A stretch of DNA of 64,000 nt from CAIZWU01 sp942492905 (GCA_942492905.1 OW818657.1:4464001-4528000); one strand, 5' to 3'. Counted from the stretch's first letter, positions 9,848 to 19,728 are shown. Numbers and translations are program-made. Notes: a model not told the origin generated them from the sequence alone.

Positions 9848-11548
9848 TCACTCCAGCAGCACGCGGTAGGCGGGGACCGGGTCGGTCCACGGCGTCACCC
9901 GGTCTTCAAAAAAGAGACTGGTGGCGGGGGCTCCGCCGGTGGGAAAGCCCTGGATCAGGGGAATCCATGAGGCCCCGGAATCAGCGCTTTTCTGCACCCG
10001 GTAGGTTTTCCCGGGCACTGGAGTCCAGTTCACCGTGTGCGTACCGAGGATGCTGTCATGGGTGATCCCGCTGATCGCGGGCAGCGTGCCGGGCAGCTGT
10101 TCCAGCATGACATAATCAAAAACCACATTGCCGCCGAGGGTAGTTCCCACGCGGCGGATCGTTAGCTTGTTCGGCCCACTGACCATGCTGGAGGTAATCC
10201 CTGTGACCTGGAATTGCACCAGGCTGGGACCGCTGATGCTGCTGCGGGTGTGGAGGACATTTCCATTCAGGCTGAACTCCAGCGCATTAACCCCGCTGAC
10301 CGTCAGCACATCGGCCGTGATCCGGATGCTGGCCTCCGGCGTCACCATGGCCGGCGGCGGCACAAACCAGATATTCAGGACAGGGTCCAATTCCGTCACC
10401 GTCCGTTCAAAGCCAATGGCGGGATTCCCGTTGCGGCCCGCGACCGTATCCGTGTTGGTGTCGTCATTCAGCGATTCGTTGGCCAACTGGTTGGGGCCTC
10501 CGGCGGAAGTGTAGTTCCCAGCGAAATAATAATCATCGTCCGCAGCATCCTCATGGCTGAACTCGGCCCGGGAAGCATTGTCGACGCCCGCTTCAAAGAT
10601 TCCATTCCAGGTCGTTGCATTCACCGTCACCGTTTTCGTCTGCGTCTGCGCTCCGGAAGTTGCGGTCAGCGTGTAGGTGGTGTTGACGGTTGGATTGACG
10701 ACAATACTTCCGGTGCCACCGGTGGTCAGGCTGGTGACGTCACCGATGCCCTGATCAATGGTTATTGTCGCGCCGGGCCCAGCCAACACCCAGGTAAGGG
10801 TTGCGGATTCGCCCGGGCGCAGCAGCGGGTCACTGGTGGTGAATGAACTGACGACCAAGGCCGAGTTGTCGATGTCCATTTTCACATAATCGACCCCCAT
10901 CCAGTTACCGCCTCCAGCACCATTATAGCTGATCCCCTTCAAGGTCACGATGTTGTCTGCGCCCGGCCCGGTAACGATCCCCACTTCAGCGAGAGTTTTG
11001 GGCAGAGAAGTATAATCCACATCGAACTGGGCGGCCCGGATGATCTCCTCGGGCCGGACCAGAATTCCATTGATATAAACTTCCACGCCCCAGCGGGGGT
11101 CCCCACCGGACGTGTCGAGATTCAGGGCGTCGAACGAGACCGTGACCCGGTCATTGGGGCCATAGGAGGCAGTTACATTGAAGTGGTAGCGCAGGGCCGT
11201 GTCGCCGCCGGCAAACGCCCGCTCCACGGATTCCTCATTCGCGGCGACTGTCCCCACCGGCGTGTAGGAGCCATTGGTGGGAATGATCGAGGAGTAGGAC
11301 CCCGCAAAATAATAATCGTTATCCGAGAGACCGTTGGTTTCCGCATTCGCCGGATTCCCTGGCAGGGCGTTCACGACTCCATTCTCCTGCACAAAACTAC
11401 TGTTCGGCCCACCGCCAGTTCCTTGCGTGGTGGCGTCAAAATCCCACGCCGCATTGTCGATACCGACGACCCAGAGGAGCGCCGCCCGGGCCGGAAGAGC
11501 CTGCATCGCAAACACAGAGAAACAAAAAGGGAGGAATCGGATTTTCAT
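9848..11548 (-). CDS. Secreted protein with DDYYFAG-type domains
   Basis: About 566 residues from ATG 11548, with signal peptide MKIRFLPFCFSVFAMQALPA. It contains one full copy of the ~200-residue domain that recurs in the next two genes: LLWVVGIDNAAW, SFVQENGVVNALPGNP, DNDYYFAGSY, RYHFNV, WGVEVYINGI, DNIVTLKGISYNGAGG, WMGVDYVKMD. An Ig-like spacer follows (about 240-330) with a TLTWVLAGPGATI motif, then a diverged second copy beginning WNGIFEAGVDNAS with ADDDYYFAGNY. The C-terminus, about 490-566, is fibronectin-like (SGITHDSILGTHTVNWTP). I cannot name the repeated domain; it looks like a beta-sandwich. The start at 11560 is possible but would put four residues before the signal peptide. Confidence 0.75.
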   Translation of the reverse strand: MKIRFLPFCFSVFAMQALPARAALLWVVGIDNAAWDFDATTQGTGGGPNSSFVQENGVVNALPGNPANAETNGLSDNDYYFAGSYSSIIPTNGSYTPVGTVAANEESVERAFAGGDTALRYHFNVTASYGPNDRVTVSFDALNLDTSGGDPRWGVEVYINGILVRPEEIIRAAQFDVDYTSLPKTLAEVGIVTGPGADNIVTLKGISYNGAGGGNWMGVDYVKMDIDNSALVVSSFTTSDPLLRPGESATLTWVLAGPGATITIDQGIGDVTSLTTGGTGSIVVNPTVNTTYTLTATSGAQTQTKTVTVNATTWNGIFEAGVDNASRAEFSHEDAADDDYYFAGNYTSAGGPNQLANESLNDDTNTDTVAGRNGNPAIGFERTVTELDPVLNIWFVPPPAMVTPEASIRITADVLTVSGVNALEFSLNGNVLHTRSSISGPSLVQFQVTGITSSMVSGPNKLTIRRVGTTLGGNVVFDYVMLEQLPGTLPAISGITHDSILGTHTVNWTPVPGKTYRVQKSADSGASWIPLIQGFPTGGAPATSLFFEDRVTPWTDPVPAYRVLLE

Positions 11549-11887
11549 GCGGAACGGCAAATTACGAATTCAGCCCTGCCGGGGCAAACTTTTTCCATGC
11601 GATTACTGCCCGGAGGGACATAAGATCACCGTCCGGCTACGGAAAAATACCAGACCGATGGATTGATGCCCCTCCGGATTGGCGGTGACTATCCCATCCT
11701 GGAGAACGCGGGCCGCCCGCAGGGCACATGTTCTGCGGGGATGGACAGTCAGCAGCCCAAATCCCGCAAACCGCTATCGGCCGACTCAACTGACCGTGCA
11801 CTGGCCGCGCTCTGACCGTGCCCTGGCTGACGGTCCTCTGAAACTAAAGCTGCGAGGGCAACCCTCAGTGGGTTTCACCGGTCCAAC

Positions 11888-11924
11888 AAAAAAAACCGGC
11901 CGGATTTTCATCCGGCCGGTTTTG
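11888..11924 (-). terminator. Rho-independent terminator after the PEP-CTERM gene
   Basis: On the minus strand AAAACCGGCCGGA pairs perfectly with TCCGGCCGGTTTT across a 6-nt loop, and the 3' arm runs into eight T residues. It lies about 30 bp downstream of the stop codon at 11953. Confidence 0.88.
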
Positions 11925-11952
11925 ATCTAAATCGAGAGTTCCGCCTGAACCC

Positions 11953-12717
11953 TCACATTCTGGCGCGCCTGCGGCCAAGAAAACCGAGGCTCGCCATGCC
12001 CGCCAGGAAGACCATGGCGCTGCTGCCGGGTTCTGGAATTGCGGTGTGGTCGAGTTGCACGTAGTCAACTCCCATCCAGTTTCCGCCCCCTTCAGCATTG
12101 TAGCTGATCCCTTTGAGAGAGACGATATTATCGGCACCCGCCCCAGTGACCGCGCCCACACTGGCCAGTGAGAATGGGGAGGTGGTGTAAGTGGTTCCGA
12201 GATTGGCCGGACGAATGACCACCTGGGTCCCCACCAGGACGTTATTGAAATAGACTTCCACCCCAAAACGCGAGTCAGGAACGGTGGCTGCATCTACATG
12301 CAGATTCAAGGCATCAAAGGACACGCTGAGTAAATCATTGGCCGCAAAAGTGCCGGGAAGGTTAAAATGATACCGCAGTTCGAGATCTCCGCCTGCAAAG
12401 GCCCGCTCTGCGCCCAGTTCATTGGCCGCGACGACACCCACCGGGGTGTAGGATCCATTGGTGCCGATCACTGCGGAATACGTCCCAGCAAAATAGTAGT
12501 CATTGTCCGACTGCTGGGCGACCTGAGGACTGGTGGGACTGCCTGGGAGAGTACTGATGGTACCATTCTCCTGCCAGAAGTTTGTCTGAGCGCCACCCGT
12601 AGTTCCGGTGAGAGGCCAATCATTATCATCCAAACCAACGGTCCACACGAGTGCCGCATTCGCCGAAAGGGTGAATGCCACCAGCATTGCCAAGGATAGA
12701 GTTATTTTTTTGCTCAT
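11953..12717 (-). CDS. PEP-CTERM protein with one DDYYFAG-type domain
   Basis: A 254-residue exported protein. Signal peptide MSKKITLSLAMLVAFTLSANA, then a single copy of the domain shared with the flanking genes (LVWTVGLDDNDWPL, DNDYYFAGTYSAVIG, LRYHFNLPGTF, FGVEVYFNNV, DNIVSLKGISYNAEGGG, WMGVDYVQLD). The C-terminus IPEPGSSAMVF, a hydrophobic stretch and RRRARM form a PEP-CTERM sorting signal, so it should be processed by an exosortase encoded outside this window. A strong terminator follows. Because it is the simplest family member, it defines the domain boundaries: about 30 to 225. Confidence 0.85.
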   Translation of the reverse strand: MSKKITLSLAMLVAFTLSANAALVWTVGLDDNDWPLTGTTGGAQTNFWQENGTISTLPGSPTSPQVAQQSDNDYYFAGTYSAVIGTNGSYTPVGVVAANELGAERAFAGGDLELRYHFNLPGTFAANDLLSVSFDALNLHVDAATVPDSRFGVEVYFNNVLVGTQVVIRPANLGTTYTTSPFSLASVGAVTGAGADNIVSLKGISYNAEGGGNWMGVDYVQLDHTAIPEPGSSAMVFLAGMASLGFLGRRRARM

Positions 12718-12937
12718 AAATTTGTACGGATTCGGCCCTTTAATACATTAAGAATTGACTTTGTGGTTTAAATTCTGAAGTGGCAAGAAAAAAGTAGGGA
12801 ATTCTTGATTCACTTGAGTCGTGACCAACCCGCGCCCTGAAAGTGATCATACCCCGCCCTGCCAGCAATCCAGCCACGTTGATCGCTGCTGGGCAGATCC
12901 GCTTGAATCAGAATTACGGGAAACGGACCCAACGTCT

Positions 12938-15676
12938 CTATGGCCTCCTCAGCCGGTAGAAACGTTTTCCGCCCGGGACGAGCGCTTCGGAATAAGGCGG
13001 GACTGGTGCGGGGATAATAGGGGTCCACGGGTTGAGCAGCGTGGTCGACCATTCGAGTTGCCCAGTGCCGGTCCAGTTCAGGGTGATCTGCCCATTGCTC
13101 ACGGTAGGTGGAAGCAGGACCGGCAACGGTGCTGGGGTGACAGGGTTAAGCTGGACCGAGTCAATGCCCATCCAATTGCCGCCGCCTTCGCTGTTGTAGC
13201 TGATACCCCGGAGGCTCACGATATTGTCGGGGCCTGCCCCGACTTCTGCCCCCACACTGGCCAGACTGAACCCAGGTGTCGTGTAAACCGTACCCAGATC
13301 AGCAGGACGGATCAGGACTTCGTCCTGGACCTTCACCCCGTTGAAATACACTTCGACCCCGAAGCGGGAATCAGGCGTGGTGGCATCCTGATGCAGATTC
13401 AGCGCATCGAAGGACACCGCCAGGTTGTCCGTGGGAAGCAGGGTGCCGGGCAGGTTGAAGTGATAGCGGAGTTCCAGATCTCCGCCGGCGAAGGCCCGTT
13501 CCGCAGCTTCCTCATTGATTAACACCGTCCCGACCGGTTCGTAAGCCCCATTGGCAGCGATCACGGTCGAATAAACGCCAGCCAGATAGTAGTCATTGTC
13601 AGCCTGTTGGTCCACCTCGGGGCTGTTGGGGTTGCCGGGGAGCGGATTGATCACTCCATTCTCCTGGACGAAAGTGGCATTGGGTCCGCCTCCATTGCCC
13701 GCGGGCCAGGCGTTGTCGTCAAGACCGACCGTCCAAGGGAAGACTACGGGCGGTTTTGGGTTGAGCTTGATATAATCGATCCCGAGCAGGTTGCCGCCCC
13801 CGGTGGCACTATAATTGATACCGCGCAGGGTAACGATGTTGTCAAATCCGGCCCCGACGCGGGCGTTGACACTGACCAAGGTGAATGGCGTCGTCTCGAA
13901 ATCGGTCCCGAGTTGAGCCGGGCGGATCACGATCTGGGACTGGACCCGCACGCCATTGACATAAATCTCAACGCCGAAGCGGGGATCCGCTGCTCCCGTA
14001 TCCAAACTGAGAGCGTCAAAAGTCACGGTCATGGTGTCCTCCGGCGTGAGCGCGGCAGGGAGGTTGAAATGATAACGCAGCTCACTCTCAACGCTGGTCA
14101 AGGCGCGCTCGGCGGCCTCCTCATTGACGGAAACCGCCCCGACCGGGTCATAAATGCCATTGCCGGCGATCAGGGAAGTGTAATACCCCGCGAAATAATA
14201 ATCATTGTCCGCCCCGCCATCAACTTCCGGGCTGATTGGGCTACCTGGCAGGGCATTAAGCGCTCCATTTCCCTGTACAAAGCTGGCATTTTCTGCCCCG
14301 CCGTCCCCTTGGGGCCAGGAGTTGTCATCCAAGCCTGCAGCCCACGGCAGGATCGGCAGTGGCACTGGCGTGGTAACTGGATTGAGTTGGAGATAATCGA
14401 TGCCCAGGGTGTTGCTGCCACCAGAGGCACTGTAGTTGATGCCGCGGAGGGTCACGATATTATCGAAACCCGATCCGATCACCGCGTTCACACTGGAAAG
14501 GGTGAATTGCGGCGTGGTGTAATCCTTGCCCAATTGAGCGGGGCGGATGATGACTTCAGGCTGGACGAGAACCCCGTTGAAATAGACCTCAACGCCGTAG
14601 CGGGGATCCACCCCTGCCATATCGAGAACGGACGCGTCAAAGGTGACGGCGACCAAGGAGTTGGGCTGCAGGGAGTTGGGCAGATTGCAGTGATACCTCA
14701 ACTCGGTTTCGCCGGCTGACAAAGTGCGCTCGGCCGCCTCCTCGTTGGCCAGGACTGTGCCCACCGGAGTGTAGGCCCCGTTGCTGGCGATCACCGCGGT
14801 ATAAGAACCGGCCAAATAATAATCATTGTCCGCCTGTTGATTGACCTCCGGGCTGGCCGGGTTCCCTGGCAGCTCGTTGGTCACTCCATTCTCCTGCACG
14901 AAACTGGCGTTGGGGCCGCCGCCGTTGCCCACTGGAAAAGCGTTATCGTCGAGCCCCACCGCCCAGGGGAAAATCGCCGGCGGGATGACTTCGATGGCCT
15001 TGTCCAGCTGGACATAATCGATGCCCATCCATTGACCGCCCCCGCTGCCGCCGTAGTTGATTCCCTTGAGGGTCACGATGTTATCGGCCCCGGGGCCCAC
15101 CGCAGCGTTGACACTGGCCAGACTGAACTGGGTGCTGGTGTAATCCACATTCAACTGGGGAACGCGGATGATAATCTCGGGCTGGACCAGTACGCCATTA
15201 AAGTAGACCTCAACGCCGTAACGGGCATCCGTGCCACTGGTGTCGAGATTGAAGGCATCGAAAGTGACCGACAGCAGGTCAGTGGGCTGCAGGGTGGCCG
15301 GGAGGTTGAAATGATAGCGCTTCTCATTGTCCGACCCGGCAAAGGCGCGCTCGGCAGCCTCCTCATTCAAATCCACCAGACCCAAGGGCGCGTAATCACC
15401 ATATAAGGAGATGACACTGTCAATGGCAGTGGTGTAGCTCCCCGCGAAATAGTAGTCGTCGTCCGCCTGTACATTCACCTCCGGGCTGTTCGGATTTCCG
15501 GGAAGCGGATTGATGCCCGCCTCCTGCACAAAGGTGGCATTGGGGCCACCACCATCCCCTACGGGCCATCCGTTATCGTCCAATCCGACCGTCCAGAGGA
15601 CCTGTGCGGAGAGAGGTGACGCAGCCAGGAGAAGGAGGAGCGGGAAAGCGAGAGAGCACCGGTTTTGCGTCTTCAT
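12938..15676 (-). CDS. Secreted protein with four tandem DDYYFAG-type domains
   Basis: About 912 residues from ATG 15676. An ATG at 15712 is also in frame, but only the downstream start gives a clean signal peptide (MKTQNRCSLAFPLLLLLAAS...LSAQ). Four tandem copies of a ~200-residue domain follow, each opening with W[TA][VA]GLDDN and containing a D[DN]DYY[FL]AG core, an NEEAAER motif, RYH[FC]NLP, VYFNGV or VYVNGV, DNIVTL[KR]GI and a [LM]GID closing strand. A short C-terminal module ends GGKRFYRLRRP. No cysteine pattern or catalytic motif stands out. The copies are diverged in DNA but strongly conserved in protein, suggesting selection on a structural or ligand-binding fold. Confidence 0.78.
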   Translation of the reverse strand: MKTQNRCSLAFPLLLLLAASPLSAQVLWTVGLDDNGWPVGDGGGPNATFVQEAGINPLPGNPNSPEVNVQADDDYYFAGSYTTAIDSVISLYGDYAPLGLVDLNEEAAERAFAGSDNEKRYHFNLPATLQPTDLLSVTFDAFNLDTSGTDARYGVEVYFNGVLVQPEIIIRVPQLNVDYTSTQFSLASVNAAVGPGADNIVTLKGINYGGSGGGQWMGIDYVQLDKAIEVIPPAIFPWAVGLDDNAFPVGNGGGPNASFVQENGVTNELPGNPASPEVNQQADNDYYLAGSYTAVIASNGAYTPVGTVLANEEAAERTLSAGETELRYHCNLPNSLQPNSLVAVTFDASVLDMAGVDPRYGVEVYFNGVLVQPEVIIRPAQLGKDYTTPQFTLSSVNAVIGSGFDNIVTLRGINYSASGGSNTLGIDYLQLNPVTTPVPLPILPWAAGLDDNSWPQGDGGAENASFVQGNGALNALPGSPISPEVDGGADNDYYFAGYYTSLIAGNGIYDPVGAVSVNEEAAERALTSVESELRYHFNLPAALTPEDTMTVTFDALSLDTGAADPRFGVEIYVNGVRVQSQIVIRPAQLGTDFETTPFTLVSVNARVGAGFDNIVTLRGINYSATGGGNLLGIDYIKLNPKPPVVFPWTVGLDDNAWPAGNGGGPNATFVQENGVINPLPGNPNSPEVDQQADNDYYLAGVYSTVIAANGAYEPVGTVLINEEAAERAFAGGDLELRYHFNLPGTLLPTDNLAVSFDALNLHQDATTPDSRFGVEVYFNGVKVQDEVLIRPADLGTVYTTPGFSLASVGAEVGAGPDNIVSLRGISYNSEGGGNWMGIDSVQLNPVTPAPLPVLLPPTVSNGQITLNWTGTGQLEWSTTLLNPWTPIIPAPVPPYSEALVPGGKRFYRLRRP

Positions 15677-15686
15677 TTTGCAACTC

Positions 15687-15712
15687 TTGACAAAATTGTA
15701 CGAAACTGTCAA
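15687..15712. promoter_or_regulatory. Possible operator or leader hairpin (TTGACA-N14-TGTCAA)
   Basis: A perfect 6-bp inverted repeat with a 14-nt spacer centred on GTAC. It lies 10 bp upstream of the start codon of the four-domain secreted protein and in its divergent promoter region with the selenoprotein gene. A CGTACAA[AT]TTT string within it also occurs directly before the start codon of the PEP-CTERM relative (12718-12730). Confidence 0.3.
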
Positions 15713-15821
15713 AAAAAAACACAGAATACCTTAATAAAATTACGAATCGTGGTGGAAAAGAAGAGCTCAAGTGCCGTAAGCTTGACTCTTTGCCAATCTC
15801 CATCCAGTTAACTTCAATTTC

Positions 15822-18800
15822 ATGTCTCTCCCTCCGGCCACGTCCTCCCATTCCAAGGGCACTGGCTTCTTATTATTGAGTTTGGCTGCATGGATCAGCT
15901 GTGCCGCACTGCTAAGGTGGCAGGCCCCATGGCTTTACGCCCTCGCCGCAGCGTCTGTTGCCGGCGCGCTGTGGCTAGGCTGGCACCGTTCTGTTCTTTG
16001 CCGGAGTGCAGTGCTCCTGTCACTGGTGCTCCCGGCATGGAATTTGAGGCGGAATGCCCCTGCCCCGGTCGCAGCCGGTGATGATGCGGAGGCCATCAGC
16101 GCCCTCGTCACGGCGGAGGAGACAATCCTCGCCCTGACGCCCAAGCTGGGCGCCCTTTCCAAAGGATTCCTTGATCTGCAGTTGCCGTCGCCCGCCGGGA
16201 GGGAGCTTTTCCGGGAGCGGTTCTCTTTGCGGGATCTCGGCCTGGTTCCGGTAGCAACTCCTGCAGCTGCGGCAGACCTCGCGTCGCGGGAGTGGCCGGT
16301 TTCTCCGGCACTGGTGGAAGTGAACGGGTCCACGGCCAACCTCTGGGCCTCCCTCCTGAAGGAAGTTTCGTGGTTTGAATCCGGAAAAGTCTATCACATC
16401 GACGGCTTTCATCCAGAAGGTGATTTGACGCGTTTTGAGGCAAAGGGAGGGTTTGAAGCGCTCGCGATGATGAAGTCTGGGGAATGGCAGTCTTTTCATG
16501 GAAAATTGCGCCTGAAGTGGGAGCGGACTGGTGCCGCAACGGCAGGAGAGGAGGACCGCTGGCAGATCAGCAGCTGGGAAACGCTGGAAATGAACGGGAT
16601 CACCAGCCGCAAGCGTCTCTTTGTGGAGTCCCTGACTACCGCCGTGCCGTCGGAACTGGATCGGTGGCGGGTCCGGCGTTCCGAACATTATGAGGCCACC
16701 GTGAAGTATTATCAGGAAGGGATGAAAAACCCGCCCCATCCTTATTTCGCCCCCATTTCGGCCAATCACAAACCCGGAGTCAGCATCGCGGATATTGATG
16801 GGGATGGATTCGACGACATTTATATCTCGGTCCGTATCGGCAAGAACATGCTATTGAGAAATCAAGGCGACGGCACCTTCGCCGAGGAAGCGGCCAAATG
16901 GGGCCTCGACCTGCCGGGACACACCACCTGTTCAATCTTCGCTGATTTTGACAATGACGGGGATCTGGACGTGATGCTGGGCCGCAGTTTATTGAAGACG
17001 GCCTATCTGGAGAATACCGGAGGGCGTTTTGTCCAGCACCGCGCTCCCCCGTTTTTCCCCATGGCGGTCGTTTCGATGGCTGCTGCCGACTATAACAAGG
17101 ACGGCCTGCTGGATGTCTACCTCTGCACCTACCGGGCGGCGGCCCCGATTGGATCCAGCCCCTCGGGTGGAGTCGCTGAAGTTTCGGATGAGACCGCCTT
17201 CGACTGGCCTGACGAGTTTTTCCCGCCGGAGCTGGCCAAGGAATTCCGCAGAAGGCTGAAGGAAAAGCAAAATGGGCCGGACGGGACCATGCCAAAACTC
17301 CTTGATCAGCTCGGCCCCCCCAATGTCCTGCTGGTAAACCGTGGGGCTGGAAAATTCGAGATCGCCCCGGAAAGCCCTTCCGTGGAGATCTGGCGGAATT
17401 CCATGCAGGCGACCTGGGGCGACTACGACGACGATGGGGATCCTGATCTCTACGTGGCCAATGACTGGGCCCCGGACAATCTGATGCGCAATGACGGTGC
17501 CGCCGGTTTCACCGATGTCAGCAATGATGCCGGGGTGACCCACTTCGGATTCGCCATGGGAGCAACCTGGGGCGACTACGACAACGACGGACGGGAAGAT
17601 GTCTATGTCTCCAATATGTATAGCAAGGCCGGCCGGCGGATCACGGCCAAGCTTTCGGGGCTCCGCAAGGACTATGCGGAGTCCGCCGAGGGCAACTGGC
17701 TCTACCACCAGGAGGCCGACCGCCGTTTCAAACTCGTCTCGGGTCTGGAACCTCCCGCGCTGACGGTCACCAAAGCTGGTTGGTCCTGGGGGGGTAAGTT
17801 CGCCGATTTCGATAATGACGGTTTCCTCGATCTTTATGTCCTGAGCGGTTATTTTTCCGCCCCGAAGGAACTTTCCTCCGAGTTGGATTTATGAAGCAAT
17901 CTCTGGCGCACGGTCGTGCGCACCGACGAAAATCTCTCCCGCCAGAGCTTTCGCTTTTCCTCCGAATGGAATCGCAGCGGCAGCGGTCAGCTGACTCCGG
18001 AAATTGACACCCGGCTGGCCGGTGTGGAAAAACGTGGGGACAAGCTGGTGGTGCATTCCCTCAGTGGAGGCGAGCGGAACCACTTTTTCTCCAACCGGAA
18101 GGGGACTGCCTTTACCGACATTTCGGCGCTCTCCGGCTTGGACACTCCTGCCGACAGCCGTGGATTCGCAGTGATCGATTATGACCGCGATGGCTTGCCG
18201 GATGTTGCCCTCGTCAATGCCAACCAGCCTCTTTTCAATCTGTACCACAATGAGATCCCGGCGTCCGGCTCGCTGCCCGGCGGGGGATTGATCGCCCTGC
18301 GCCTCATCGGGGGGAATGGTGGCTCCTCGCCTTCCAAAACATTCACCGGCCGCGATGGTTATGGCGCCAAAGTCACCGTCGCGCTCGGCGATATGACCAT
18401 CATCCGCGAGCATCGTTGCGGCGACGGTTTTGCCGCCCAGCACACCGCGACCATGATGATTGGTCTTGGTACCCGCGCCAGTGCGGCCCGGGTGAGTGTG
18501 CGCTGGCCTTCCGGCAAAACGACCGAAACAGAAATGGTGCCCGAGGGCACCCTGTTGACCTGCTATGAAAATCCTGCCGAGGCCCCGGGGGGAGAAGCCT
18601 TTGTCCGCAGCCCCTACCGGGTAAAGCTGCCGGCCCGTCCCAGCCTGCCCACCGCGAGGAAGCCCTTCCCGACCGCCGTCAATGACGTTGGCGCCAAGCC
18701 CGGATCAAAAATCCGGGTCTATACCAGCATGGCCTCATGGTGCGCCGCCTGTATGAAACACCTGCCCGTGCAGAAACACCTGGCAGAGGAAATGGCCGGT

Positions 18801-19073
18801 GAGCCCATGGAACTGATCGCCGTGCCCATCGATGACACCGACGATGAGGCCACCTTGAAAACCTACGTCGAGGAACGAAAGCCATCCTACCGGCTCCTCG
18901 CCACCCTGCCCCCGGCGCAACGGGCCATCTTCAGGGCTGATCTCGAAAAACTCCTCGGCCATGAACCCGGCCTGCCGTCCTCGGTAATTACTGATGGAGC
19001 CGGTGGCGTGATTGCAGTCCTGCCCGGCCTCCCGACCCTCTCTCAACTGCGCAGCTGGCTCCCGGCAGAGTGA
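15822..19073 (+). CDS. Candidate selenoprotein: FG-GAP / ASPIC-UnbV / thioredoxin-like fusion with in-frame UGA
   Basis: One frame of 1083 codons with a single internal TGA at 17892-17894, read here as Sec691. Domains: two or three N-terminal membrane helices (about 14-70); FG-GAP/VCBS repeats with DxDxDGxxD calcium-binding loops (about 320-690: DIDGDGFDD, DFDNDGDLD, DYDDDGDPD, DYDNDGRED, DFDNDGFLD); Sec691 in LDL-U-SNLWRTVV; another repeat (DYDRDGLPD); an ASPIC/UnbV domain (about 845-915: GYGAKVTVALG, VRWPSGKTTE); and a thioredoxin-like domain (about 960-1083) with WCAAC, Cys974 and Cys977. FG-GAP plus ASPIC/UnbV is the usual architecture of CRTAC1-type proteins, so the two sides of the TGA belong together. 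The ATG at 17891 is in another frame and would not encode the downstream domains. If UGA is a stop, the gene is a nonsense pseudogene or has a sequencing error. Confidence 0.82.
17895..17924 (+). promoter_or_regulatory. Predicted bacterial SECIS element
   Basis: Immediately after the in-frame TGA, GCGCAC (17906-17911) pairs perfectly with GTGCGC (17916-17921) around a GGTC tetraloop (17912-17915). A seventh G-C pair is possible by bulging A17922. The loop begins 17 nt after the UGA; in E. coli fdhF the GGUC loop begins about 18 nt after (recalled). A G among the first loop bases, and a distance within roughly 16-37 nt, are the known requirements for SelB recognition. A bulged U like the one in E. 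coli fdhF is not obvious. Confidence 0.8.
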
Positions 19074-19182
19074 TAGTCCGTTAGCTTCCAGTCCTCCAAA
19101 TGAGCCGGCATCCGGCAGGCTGTGCGAAGGCGCTGCATGCGGAAAAGGTCCGCTCCAAGGATTCCCGGTATGCTTGACGGCA

Positions 19183-19728
19183 TCAATGCAGCTTACCGGC
19201 AATATCATCCAGACGGCTCAGGATGGCCCGCAGGACGGTGAGGGTTTCAGTGTCAGCCGGGGGGCCGCTGCTGGCCGCGTCCGGCACCACGCGGTGTTTC
19301 AAGGCGTGGCGCCGCTGCAAAAGTTGCGCTCTGAAGGAGTGGGCATCGATGATCCCTATCAATCTCATGTCATGGGCCTGCCCCGCACTTTGACCGGCCG
19401 TCTCGAACTTCAAGATACTCAGCTGAAAATGCTTCAGCAGCGGTCCTTCAATAAAGGTGACGTCCTGAATATTTTCGATAGGAATTGTCTTTTCCACCTG
19501 AAAGATAATTCCTTTCCGGAACCGAAGTTCCGTTGGCCCCATGACACATTCCAATTTGAGGAAATAATGACGCGCCCACCACTGCCCGACGCCGCAAAAC
19601 CACACCACCGCTAAAGGGATGAGGAAGACGGTGAGCGTCAGGAAGAATCCGACATAAAGCACCAGGTAGGGCCGGATCAGCGGATTGAATTCAGCCCTCA
19701 TGGGTGGAATGAATGGGGCTTGTTCCAT
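19183..19728 (-). CDS. PH-domain (YdbS/DUF304-like) membrane protein
   Basis: About 181 residues from ATG 19728 (MEQAPFIPPMRAEFNPLIRPY). The frame is open to 19872 but the extra 48 residues look non-coding. One or two hydrophobic helices (VLYVGFFLTLTVFLIPLAVV) are followed by a bacterial PH-like fold with ELRFRKGIIFQVEKTIP and IENIQDVTF, the family signature. The C-terminal tail holds a short helical segment (LTVLRAILSRLDDIAG). Such proteins are membrane-anchored and of unclear function. It converges on the selenoprotein gene. Confidence 0.75.
   Translation of the reverse strand: MEQAPFIPPMRAEFNPLIRPYLVLYVGFFLTLTVFLIPLAVVWFCGVGQWWARHYFLKLECVMGPTELRFRKGIIFQVEKTIPIENIQDVTFIEGPLLKHFQLSILKFETAGQSAGQAHDMRLIGIIDAHSFRAQLLQRRHALKHRVVPDAASSGPPADTETLTVLRAILSRLDDIAGKLH

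Noticed and set aside
17916..19073. A separate gene starting at GTG 17916, downstream of the TGA
   Set aside because: It lies in the same frame as the upstream coding sequence, begins mid-domain, has no Shine-Dalgarno and would lack the rest of the FG-GAP part. One protein through the UGA fits better.
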